Under the pieces are notes generated by a model, which had not been told where the DNA came from, did not search any database, and was given only the letters and a program-made list of their open reading frames with translations. From assembly GCF_036226605.1 (NCBI RefSeq), contig NZ_CP109000.1, positions 4,026,501 to 4,090,500 on the forward strand: a DNA stretch of 64,000 bases, written 5' to 3'. Numbering within the stretch: position 1 is the stretch's first letter; every line of letters starts with the position of its first letter. Source of the DNA: Streptomyces sp. NBC_00704 (lineage in GTDB: Bacteria; Actinomycetota; Actinomycetes; Streptomycetales; Streptomycetaceae). Below are positions 8,087 to 15,402 of this stretch, in pieces. Position numbers and translations under genes: made by a program.

Positions 8087-9053
8087 GGCCGACGGCCTCC
8101 TTCCGCTGCTGGTCGTTCTCGGCGTCGCGGTCGGTGAAGACCTCGGAGATGTGGTGTCTGCGCTGTTCCATGCGGACCAGGCCGAGGCCCAGGTCGGCGA
8201 CCGCGTCGCGGACGACGTCGTACGTCTCCTCGCCCTGCGCGGTCAGCAGCAGGACGTGGCCGGCGCCGGGCAGGGCGCTGTTCGCGTCGAGGACCTCGAC
8301 GCCGCGCGCGCGGAGCGCCTCGCGCACCGCGCGGGTGCCGTCGGGGTGGTCGTCGGTGTCGGTGACCTCGATCGCGAGGGTGGTCGTGGTCTGCGTGAAG
8401 TCGGTGGTGGAGCTGGAGCGCAGGAGTTTGCCGCCGTCGACGACCACGACGTGGTCGCAGGTGCGTTCCAGCTCGCCCAGCAGGTGGGAGGTGACCAGGA
8501 CCGAGATGCCGAAGTCGGTGTGGATGCGGCGGATCAGGCCGAGCATCTCGTCACGGCCGACCGGGTCGAGGCCGTTGGTCGGCTCGTCGAGGAAGACCAG
8601 TTGGGGGTCGTGGACGAGGGCCTGGGCGAGCTTCACGCGCTGCTTCATGCCGGTCGAGTAGCCGCCGATGGGCCGGTAGCGCTCCTCGTACAGGCCGACG
8701 TGGCGCAGGGTGTCCGCGGTGCGTTCTCGTGCGGCGGTCGGGGGCAGGCCGGACATCCGGGCCATGTGCACGACGAACTCGGTTGCGGAGACGTCGGGCG
8801 GCAGGCAGTCGTGCTCCGGCATGTAGCCGACGCGCTCGCGGATGGCGGCGCCCTTGCTCGCGACGTCGAGGCCGAGCACCTCGGCTCGGCCCTCGGAGGC
8901 GGGCGACAGACCCAGCAGGATCTTGATCAGTGTGGACTTGCCGGCTCCGTTGGCTCCGACGAGCCCGGTCACACCGGGTCCGACGTCCACGGAGAGCCGG
9001 TCAAGAGCGGTTACCCGGGGGAACCGCTTGCTCAGGCTTTCGGTCGCGATCAC
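8076..9053 (-). CDS. ABC exporter ATP-binding protein, first pair
   Basis: A 325-residue ATPase and the promoter-proximal gene of the operon. It has Walker A GANGAGKST near residue 34, then the signature YSTGMKQRVKLAQALVHDP, Walker B LVFLDEPTNGLDP and switch region LVTSHLLGE. I chose the GTG at 9053 because GAGG lies eight bases upstream. An in-frame ATG at 9095 adds 14 residues that precede the conserved IATESLSKRFP opening and has a weaker ribosome site. The operon probably exports one or two hydrophobic substrates through ATPase-permease pairs. Confidence 0.93.
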   Translation of the reverse strand: MIATESLSKRFPRVTALDRLSVDVGPGVTGLVGANGAGKSTLIKILLGLSPASEGRAEVLGLDVASKGAAIRERVGYMPEHDCLPPDVSATEFVVHMARMSGLPPTAARERTADTLRHVGLYEERYRPIGGYSTGMKQRVKLAQALVHDPQLVFLDEPTNGLDPVGRDEMLGLIRRIHTDFGISVLVTSHLLGELERTCDHVVVVDGGKLLRSSSTTDFTQTTTTLAIEVTDTDDHPDGTRAVREALRARGVEVLDANSALPGAGHVLLLTAQGEETYDVVRDAVADLGLGLVRMEQRRHHISEVFTDRDAENDQQRKEAVGHGS

Positions 9054-9373
9054 AGTCACGTCCTCAAAAGTAGTGACGCACGCCACGGAATTCATCAGAC
9101 CTCAGAGCCGTCTTGGCCTCAGACCTCAGATGTACGGGCACGTAGGGGATGCCATGCCTGAGAGCTACGGGGTCCGGAGGGCCGCGGCGGGGACTCTCCG
9201 CAGGCCGGACAGGCCGGGATCGCACCTATTGACGGAGCCTCTAACAACTGTCACATTCGGTGAGGTCAGGTTACGGGCGGTTCGATGGCAGGTCCGCGGG
9301 CCGAGGCCATGCCGAACCACAAGGCCGATGCACGGGGTCGATGCGCGAGGCCGAAGCACGAGGGGGAGGGCGA
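9054..9373. other. Divergent intergenic region (ABC operon / hydrolase-SDR)
   Basis: Divergent promoters must lie here. An 11-bp direct repeat CAGACCTCAGA occurs at 9096-9106 and 9120-9130, just upstream of the ABC operon, and could be a regulator site. TTGACG at 9229-9234 is a candidate -35 element for the rightward gene. No gene is supported. Confidence 0.5.
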
Positions 9374-11260
9374 GTGACGTTGCCGCAGGGCGCTCGTGAG
9401 CGCCGGGTGCGAACCGGCGGGATCGATCTGTGCGTGGCCGAACTGGGCGACCCGAGCCGGCCGACGGTCGTCCTGGTGCACGGTTACCCGGACAGCAAGG
9501 AGGTGTGGTCCGAGGTCGCCACGCGGCTGGCGGACCGCTTCGGGCTGCATGTGGTGCTGTACGACGTCCGTGGCCACGGCCGGTCCGGCACGCCGAAGCC
9601 GCTGCGGGGCGGGTTCACCCTGGAGAAGCTCACGGACGACTTCCTGGCGGTGGCGGACGCCGTCAGCCCGGACCGGCCGGTCCACCTGGTGGGGCACGAC
9701 TGGGGCAGCGTGCAGGCGTGGGAGTTCGTGACCGTGCGCCGCACCGAGGGCAGGATCGCGTCCTTCACGTCCATGTCCGGCCCGTCCCTCGACCACTTCG
9801 GCCACTGGATCGACAAGCGGGTCAAGCGGCCGACTCCGCGCCGGGTCGGCCAGCTCCTCGGCCAGGGCGCGAAGTCCTGGTACGTGTACCTGCTGCACAC
9901 CCCCGCGCTGCCCGAACTCGCCTGGCGGGGCCCCCTCGGCAAAGCCTGGCCGGGCATCCTGCGGCGGATCGAGAAGGTCCCCACGGGCGCGTACCCGACG
10001 CCGTCGCTGCCGTCGGACGCCGCCCACGGCGCGTGGCTGTACCGGGACAACGTGCGCGTCCGGCTGCGGCGTCCGCGGTCCGACGCGTACGCGCACGCGC
10101 CCGTTCAGCTGATCACACCCCTGGAGGACAGGTTCCTCTCGGAGCGGCTGTACGACGAGTTGGAGGAGTGGGCGCCGAGGCTGACCCGGCGCACCGTCGC
10201 GGCCGGGCACTGGGTTCCGCGCACCCGCCCCGACCAGGTCGCCTCCTGGATCGACGACTTCGTCGCCACAGTGGAACGGGAACGGGAAGGGGACGGCGAC
10301 GGGGAAGGGGACGGGGAAGGGGCGAGTGAGGCGGTCGGGCAGGGCCGGGCGGAGGCCGGGCGGGAGCGGAAGAACGCCGGTCGGGCGCGGGTGAAGGGCG
10401 GCGGGCCCGTGCGCACAGCCGACGCCGTCCGCTACGCCGAGCGCTTCGGCGGCCGGCTGGTGCTGGTCACGGGCGCGGGCAGCGGCATCGGGCGGGCCAC
10501 GGCGGTCGCGTTCGCCGAGGCGGGCGCGCGGGTGATCGCCGTCGACCGGGACGGGGAGGCCGCCGCCCGGACGGCCGAGACGTCTCGCCTGATCGGCGCT
10601 GCCGGGGCCTGGGCGGAGACGGTCGACGTCTCCGACGAGCAGGCGATGGAGAAGCTCGCGGCGAGGGTCCACGCCGAACACGGCATCCTGGACGTGCTGG
10701 TGAACAACGCGGGCATCGGCATGTCGGGGTCCTTCTTCGACACCACGTCCGACGACTGGCGCAAGGTCCTCGACGTCAATCTGTGGGGCGTCATCCACGG
10801 TTGCCGTCTGTTCGGCCGGCGGATGGCCGAGCGGGGACAGGGCGGCCACATCGTCAACACGGCGTCGGCGGCCGCCTATCAGCCTTCCAAGGCGCTGCCC
10901 GCCTACAGCACGTCCAAGGCGGCCGTCCTGATGCTGAGCGAGTGCCTGCGCGCCGAACTGGCAGGCCGCGGCATCGGCGTCTCGGCGGTCTGCCCCGGCC
11001 TGGTGAAGACGAACATCACCGGCACGGCCAGGTTCGTGGGGGTGGACGCCGAGGAGGAGCGACGCCGTCAGCAGCGCTCCACACGCGCGTACAGCCTGCG
11101 CAACTACCCGCCGGAGAAGGTCGCGGACGCGATCCTGCGGGCGGTGCTGCTGGACGAGGCGGTGGTCCGGGTCACTCCGGAGGCGAAGGTGTCCTACGCC
11201 CTGTCCCGGTTCCTGCCGCGGGCGTTGAGGGCGCTGGCCCGAGTGGGGCCGCTGCTGTGA
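9374..11260 (+). CDS. Alpha/beta hydrolase fused to short-chain dehydrogenase (EphD-like)
   Basis: A 628-residue two-domain protein. Residues 1-300 form an alpha/beta hydrolase with the epoxide-hydrolase pattern: oxyanion-hole HGYPDSK, nucleophile motif GHDWGS near residue 110 (Asp as nucleophile), and the catalytic His in AAGHWVP near 280. Residues of about 300-350 are a low-complexity charged linker rich in Glu, Gly, Asp and Arg. The rest is a short-chain dehydrogenase with TGAGSGIG near 365-372, NNAG near 442 and catalytic YSTSK near 509. This matches the mycobacterial EphD arrangement. The natural substrate is unknown, probably a lipid-like epoxide. The GTG at 9374 follows GGGGGAGGG, and the upstream extension is not coding-like. 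Confidence 0.88.
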   Translation: MTLPQGARERRVRTGGIDLCVAELGDPSRPTVVLVHGYPDSKEVWSEVATRLADRFGLHVVLYDVRGHGRSGTPKPLRGGFTLEKLTDDFLAVADAVSPDRPVHLVGHDWGSVQAWEFVTVRRTEGRIASFTSMSGPSLDHFGHWIDKRVKRPTPRRVGQLLGQGAKSWYVYLLHTPALPELAWRGPLGKAWPGILRRIEKVPTGAYPTPSLPSDAAHGAWLYRDNVRVRLRRPRSDAYAHAPVQLITPLEDRFLSERLYDELEEWAPRLTRRTVAAGHWVPRTRPDQVASWIDDFVATVEREREGDGDGEGDGEGASEAVGQGRAEAGRERKNAGRARVKGGGPVRTADAVRYAERFGGRLVLVTGAGSGIGRATAVAFAEAGARVIAVDRDGEAAARTAETSRLIGAAGAWAETVDVSDEQAMEKLAARVHAEHGILDVLVNNAGIGMSGSFFDTTSDDWRKVLDVNLWGVIHGCRLFGRRMAERGQGGHIVNTASAAAYQPSKALPAYSTSKAAVLMLSECLRAELAGRGIGVSAVCPGLVKTNITGTARFVGVDAEEERRRQQRSTRAYSLRNYPPEKVADAILRAVLLDEAVVRVTPEAKVSYALSRFLPRALRALARVGPLL

Positions 11261-11321
11261 GCGGCCGGACGCTCCCGGGAGCAGGTGCGGGTGGGGCGCC
11301 GAAGGCCTGGGCAGGGGCGAG

Positions 11322-12281
11322 TTGACCTCCTCGCCGCCGCCCCGGCCGCCGTACCGCATCGAGACCCTCGCGCAATCTCTCGGGCGCGACCGTCCGCACC
11401 ATCCGCGCCTACCAGGACCGCGGCCTCCTGCCCCGGCCGGAGCGCAAGGGGCGTGCCAACCACTACTCGGACGCCCATCCCGCCCGGCTCCACCAGATCG
11501 CGGGGTTCCTCGACCGCGGCTACACACTGGCCTCCATCAGGGAACTCCTCGACGCCCATGACACCGGCCGCGGTCTGGACCGCGCCCTCGGCCTGGTCGC
11601 GGAGGTGGACGGCCCGTGGACGGACGAGGAGCCCGCGCGGGTGTCCCTCGCCGAGCTGACGGCCCGCTTCGGCGGCGTCCCGGACGACCGGGCGATCACC
11701 GACGCGGTGGCCCTCGGCGTGCTCGAGCCGTCCCCGGCGACGACGACGGCTTCCTCGTACCCAACCCCCAAGAACTGGCGGTCGCAGTGGAGTTGCAGGC
11801 GGCCGTGGCTCCTCTCGCCGCAATGACCGCGCGGCTGCGGGAGTTGAGGGGCGAGGTCGAGCACATCGCCTCCTGTCTCCTGGAGTTCACCGCCGAGCAC
11901 GTCTTCGCCCGATACCTCGACGGCGAGCACCGCCCCACCGAGGCCGAGACGACCGAGACGGCCGAGGCGGCCTCGCTCGTGCGACGGCTACGCCCGCTCG
12001 CCCGGCAGACCGTGGACGCCGAACTGGCGCGCGCCATGCGTCTGTTCGCCACCCGGCACCTGCGCCGGCGCCGCGGCCCCGGCGATCCCGAGAGCGGCCC
12101 GTCCGGAACGCGTTCCGTGGTGGTTCCCGAGGACACAATGCGGTTCGTGGAACGGCTGGTCGGCGCGGAGCACGCTGCCGAGCACCTCACGCTGGCCGCC
12201 GAACGCGAGCTGTGGGCAAGGCGGTTGGACCGCATGGCCTCAAGCCGGGGTGGAGTGGTAGCGGTTGACGAACGAGCCTGA
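11322..12281 (+). pseudogene. MerR-family regulator with two compensating frameshifts
   Basis: The MerR reading runs through three frames. A TTG start at 11322 (AGGGG upstream) gives PYRIETLAQS. An extra base near 11375-11380 then breaks the frame, and the DNA-binding part continues in the next frame (GATVRTIRAYQDRGLLPRPE, NHYSDAHPARLHQI, DRGYTLASIRELLDAHD). Near 11735, at VLEPSP, one base is missing, and the frame returns for DDDGFLVPNPQE through to the stop at 12281. Each shift falls at a point where conserved sequence resumes exactly one base out. Restored, it would be about 319 residues. Either the gene is genuinely broken, or both shifts are sequencing errors. Confidence 0.8.
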
Positions 12282-12293
12282 CAGACACCGTGG

Positions 12294-12347
12294 TTGTCCA
12301 CAGAATCGCCAATTGAGCTGTGGATAACCGGAGTTGCTTGTGGACCA
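12294..12347. promoter_or_regulatory. DnaA-box cluster upstream of kptA
   Basis: Exact boxes: TTGTCCACA at 12294-12302 on the plus strand and TTATCCACA at 12319-12327 on the minus strand. A one-mismatch box (TGTGGACCA) is at 12339-12347. They fill most of a local AT-richer patch between the MerR remnant and kptA. Three boxes within 54 bp suggest a DnaA-binding locus, either a titration site or DnaA control of kptA. Confidence 0.7.
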
Positions 12348-12403
12348 AACATCGGCCGCAAAACAAATCGCGTGATCCGCGTCTCTCCCGCCATGCTGAG
12401 CGG

Positions 12404-12967
12404 ATGAACGAGAAGGACCATGCCGAGAGACGCACCGTGAAGGTGTCGAAGTACCTCTCCAAGCACCTGCGCCACCAGCCCGAACGCATCGGCCTCACGC
12501 TCGACGAGGCCGGCTGGGTCGAGATCGACGACCTGATCGCGGCGTGCGCCGCTCACGGTTTCCGCTTCACCCGCGACGAGCTGGACCACGTCGTCGCCGC
12601 CAACGACAAGAAGCGCTTCGCGATCGAGGGCACGCGGATCCGCGCCAGCCAGGGCCACAGCGTCGAGGTCGACCTCGGGCTGCCCCCGGCGACCCCGCCG
12701 CCGTACCTCTACCACGGGACCGTCGGCCGCTCGCTGGACGCGATCCGAGCGGAGGGGCTGCGCCCCATGAACCGCCACGACGTGCACCTTTCCGCCGACC
12801 GGGAGACCGCGACCCGCGTCGGCGCACGCCGGGGCCGCCCTGTGGTGCTTTCCGTGGACGCGGGAGCCATGCACCGCGACGGCCATGTCTTCCACGTGAG
12901 CGCCAACGGGGTGTGGCTGACGAAGTCCGTGCCGCCGCAGTACCTGCGGTTCCCCGAACGGCACTGA
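12404..12967 (+). CDS. kptA: RNA 2'-phosphotransferase (Tpt1/KptA family)
   Basis: A 187-residue protein. The N-terminal winged-helix part has SKYLSKHLRHQPERIGL (catalytic Arg in LRH) and DEAGWVEIDDLI. The C-terminal ADP-ribosyltransferase-like part has YHGTVGRSLDAI, RHDVHLSADRETA and GVWLTKSVPPQYL. The family transfers the internal 2'-phosphate of RNA to NAD, releasing ADP-ribose cyclic phosphate. Bacteria lack the fungal-type tRNA ligase, so the physiological substrate is unclear. The ATG at 12404 gives the expected length. Confidence 0.94.
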   Translation: MNEKDHAERRTVKVSKYLSKHLRHQPERIGLTLDEAGWVEIDDLIAACAAHGFRFTRDELDHVVAANDKKRFAIEGTRIRASQGHSVEVDLGLPPATPPPYLYHGTVGRSLDAIRAEGLRPMNRHDVHLSADRETATRVGARRGRPVVLSVDAGAMHRDGHVFHVSANGVWLTKSVPPQYLRFPERH

Positions 12968-13017
12968 GGCGGGGCTCGCATCCACGGGGCGGCCCCTCGT
13001 TGGAGATGATCACGGAC

Positions 13018-13461
13018 ATGACTCACCTTCCCTCGACCGAGGCGGCTGTCACCGCCCTTCGCGCCATCGCCGCCGAGTACGCGCGCGAGATCGAGGTGAC
13101 CCACGACATCGGAGCCGACCAGACCTCCCGGCGCACCTCCGCGGGCGTGGGCGTCACCGCCGACCCGGACGGGTCACTGCCGCACGAGGCTCATGTCGAG
13201 TTGGGTGGGCGACCGAACGTGAGGGTGCGGCTCTACCCCGACGAGGACGCCCTGATCACCGTCGACGGCGTCGAGTGCCCGGACATCGACCGCGACGACG
13301 TACCGGCCTTTCTGCGCTCCCTCTACGACGGCCACGCCTGGGTGAAGGCGCGCCGTTTTCCTCCTGGCCACTTCCTGATGGTGCCGCTGCCCCGCGACCG
13401 CGTGCACAAGGAGTACATCCTGGTCGGGCTCAGCCCGTGGCTCGCCCGACGCACCCGGTGA
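13018..13461 (+). CDS. Conserved hypothetical protein (147 aa)
   Basis: A soluble 147-residue acidic protein starting MTHLPSTEAAVTALRAIA, with repeated beta-type segments (HVELGGRPNVRVRLYPDED) and a C-terminal segment HFLMVPLPRDRVHKEYILVG. I recognise no domain, signal or membrane helix. The ATG at 13018 has GGAG twelve bases upstream; an in-frame ATG at 13006 abuts the GGAG and is less likely. It lies between kptA and an LLM oxidoreductase on the same strand, with a parS site directly after its stop codon. Confidence 0.75.
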   Translation: MTHLPSTEAAVTALRAIAAEYAREIEVTHDIGADQTSRRTSAGVGVTADPDGSLPHEAHVELGGRPNVRVRLYPDEDALITVDGVECPDIDRDDVPAFLRSLYDGHAWVKARRFPPGHFLMVPLPRDRVHKEYILVGLSPWLARRTR

Positions 13462-13463
13462 CC

Positions 13464-13477
13464 GTTTCACGTGAAAC
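13464..13477. promoter_or_regulatory. parS site (perfect)
   Basis: Perfect 14-bp palindrome GTTTCACGTGAAAC, the Streptomyces ParB-binding site. It lies three bases after the stop of the hypothetical gene and 26 bp before the LLM oxidoreductase start. Confidence 0.92.
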
Positions 13478-13502
13478 CGGGCATCCGCATACGCTCGACA
13501 GC

Positions 13503-14405
13503 ATGAGTCTGCGCCTGAGCACCGTGATCCTCCCCCATCGTCGCTGGCACGAGGGCGGCCGTTCCGCCTGGACGCGGGCCGAGCAGCTCGGCTTCCACGC
13601 CGCGTACACCTACGACCACCTGTCCTGGCGAAGCTTCCGGGACGGTCCCTGGTTCGGCGCCGTCCCCACGCTGACCGCCGCCGCCGGCGCCACCGAGCGA
13701 CTGCGCCTGGGGACGCTGGTGACCTCGCCGAACTTCCGGCACCCGGTGACCCTCGCCAAGGAACTGATCTCCCTGGACGACATCTCCGGCGGGCGGGTGA
13801 CCCTGGGCATCGGCGCCGGTGGCACCGGCTTCGACGCGACCGCCCTCGGCCAGGAACCGTGGACCCCGCGGGAGCGGGCCGACCGGCTCGGCGAGTTCGT
13901 GCCCCTGCTCGACCGGCTGCTCACCGAGGACTCGGTGTCCTACGAGGGCGACCACTACTCGGCGCACGAGGCACGCAACATCCCCGGCTGTGTTCAGCGG
14001 CCCCGGCTCCCCTTTGCGATCGCCGCGACCGGCCCGCGTGGGCTGCGGCTCGCCGCCCGGTACGGCCAGGCGTGGGTGACCACCGGTGACCCCAAGCTGT
14101 ACGAGAACGGCACGCCCGAGCAGTCGGTGCGGGCCCTGCGTGATCAGACCGAGAAGCTCGCCGACGCCTGCGCCGCCCGCGGGCGGGAGGTGACCGAGCT
14201 GGACAGGATCCTGCTCACCGGGTTCACCCCGGACCGTGCCCGGCCGCTGGCTTCGCTGGACGCCTTCGTCGAGTTCGCGGGCCGGCACCAGGAGCTCGGC
14301 TTCACGGAGATCGTGGTCCACTGGCCGATCCCGGACTCCGACTTCGCCACCGACGAGAAGGTCTTCGAGCGGATCGCCATGGAGGCCCCGGCGCAGCTGC
14401 GCTGA
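13503..14405 (+). CDS. LLM-class flavin- or F420-dependent oxidoreductase
   Basis: A 300-residue TIM-barrel enzyme of the luciferase-like family. Visible hallmarks are FHAAYTYDHLSW near the N-terminus, LGTLVTSPNFRHPVTLAKE, DDISGGRVTLGIGAG and the C-terminal LGFTEIVVHWP. Streptomyces use such enzymes with FMN or F420 as the cofactor, and the sequence does not decide between them. The substrate is unknown. The ATG at 13503 gives the canonical start (MSLRLSTVILPH). A strong hairpin follows the gene. Confidence 0.9.
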   Translation: MSLRLSTVILPHRRWHEGGRSAWTRAEQLGFHAAYTYDHLSWRSFRDGPWFGAVPTLTAAAGATERLRLGTLVTSPNFRHPVTLAKELISLDDISGGRVTLGIGAGGTGFDATALGQEPWTPRERADRLGEFVPLLDRLLTEDSVSYEGDHYSAHEARNIPGCVQRPRLPFAIAATGPRGLRLAARYGQAWVTTGDPKLYENGTPEQSVRALRDQTEKLADACAARGREVTELDRILLTGFTPDRARPLASLDAFVEFAGRHQELGFTEIVVHWPIPDSDFATDEKVFERIAMEAPAQLR

Positions 14406-14419
14406 CCCGCCGGCGTCCG

Positions 14420-14450
14420 GCCCGGGCGGCGGTCTTGCTCCCGCCCGGGC
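14420..14450 (+). terminator. Hairpin terminator after the LLM oxidoreductase gene
   Basis: A 10-bp perfect GC stem, GCCCGGGCGG (14420-14429) with CCGCCCGGGC (14441-14450) and an 11-base loop, starts 15 bp after the stop. There is no U-tract, as is usual in Streptomyces. Confidence 0.65.
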
Positions 14451-14532
14451 CTGCCGCGGCCGCGCCGCCGCCCCGGTCTGCCGTGAGCGGGCTCTCGCAC
14501 GGCCGTGCGGGCCGATGCGCGAGAATGACCCG

Positions 14533-15402
14533 GTGACCTCAGCGACTCGACAGCCCGTGACCCCGGCCGCAGCCCTCCCGCCGCGGCTGATCGCCACCGA
14601 TCTCGACGGCACCCTGCTGCGCGACGACAAGTCGGTGTCCGACCGCACGGTCGCCGCGCTCGCCGCCGCCGAGGAGGCGGGCATCGAGGTCTTCTTCGTC
14701 ACCGGCCGCCCGGCGCGCTGGATGGACGTCGTCAGCGACCACGTCCACGGGCACGGCCTGGCGATCTGCGGCAACGGCGCCGCCGTGGTCGACCTGCACG
14801 GCGGTCCGGGCGCACACCGGTTCGTGAAGGTGCGCGAGCTGGCGCGCGACAACGCGCTCGACGCCGTCCGGCTGCTGCGGGAGGCCGCGCCGGGGACCAT
14901 GTACGCCATCGAGCAGACCTACGGCTTCTACCAGGAGCCGGAGTACCCGAAGATGCACATGGAGGTCCCCGACCACCTCGCGCCGGCCGAGCTCCTGCTG
15001 GCGCCGGACGCCCCCGGGGCCGACGAGCCGGTGCTGAAGATCCTCGCGTTCCATCCCACGATCGACCCGGACGCCTTCCTCACGCTGGCCCGGCTCGCCA
15101 TCGGCGACCGCGCCAACGTCACCCGCTCCAGCCCCAGCGCCCTGCTGGAGATCAGCGGCCCCGACGTGTCCAAGGCCAGCACGCTCGCCCTGTGCTGTGC
15201 GGAGCGCGGCATCTCCCACGAGGAGGTCGTGGCGTTCGGGGACATGCCGAACGACGTCGAGATGCTCACCTGGGCCGGACGGTCGTACGCGATGGGCAAC
15301 GCCCACCCGGACGTCCTCGCGGCGGCATCCGGCCGGACCGCCGCCAACAACGAGGACGGGGTCGCCCTCGTCATCGAGCGGCTGCTCACCGAGCGGGCGT
15401 AG
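14533..15402 (+). CDS. HAD-superfamily phosphatase (Cof/IIB type), paralogue
   Basis: A protein of about 289 residues: motif I DLDGT near residue 24, FVTGRPARW (motif II) and GDMPNDVEML near 235, with a C2-type cap containing TYGFYQEPEYP. It resembles the HAD protein at 3.5 kb but is a separate paralogue. The substrate is unknown. The GTG at 14533 is my choice; an ATG at 14515 would add six residues and neither has a strong ribosome site. Its 3' end overlaps the convergent cydCD gene by 17 bp, leaving no room for a terminator between them. Confidence 0.9.
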   Translation: MTSATRQPVTPAAALPPRLIATDLDGTLLRDDKSVSDRTVAALAAAEEAGIEVFFVTGRPARWMDVVSDHVHGHGLAICGNGAAVVDLHGGPGAHRFVKVRELARDNALDAVRLLREAAPGTMYAIEQTYGFYQEPEYPKMHMEVPDHLAPAELLLAPDAPGADEPVLKILAFHPTIDPDAFLTLARLAIGDRANVTRSSPSALLEISGPDVSKASTLALCCAERGISHEEVVAFGDMPNDVEMLTWAGRSYAMGNAHPDVLAAASGRTAANNEDGVALVIERLLTERA

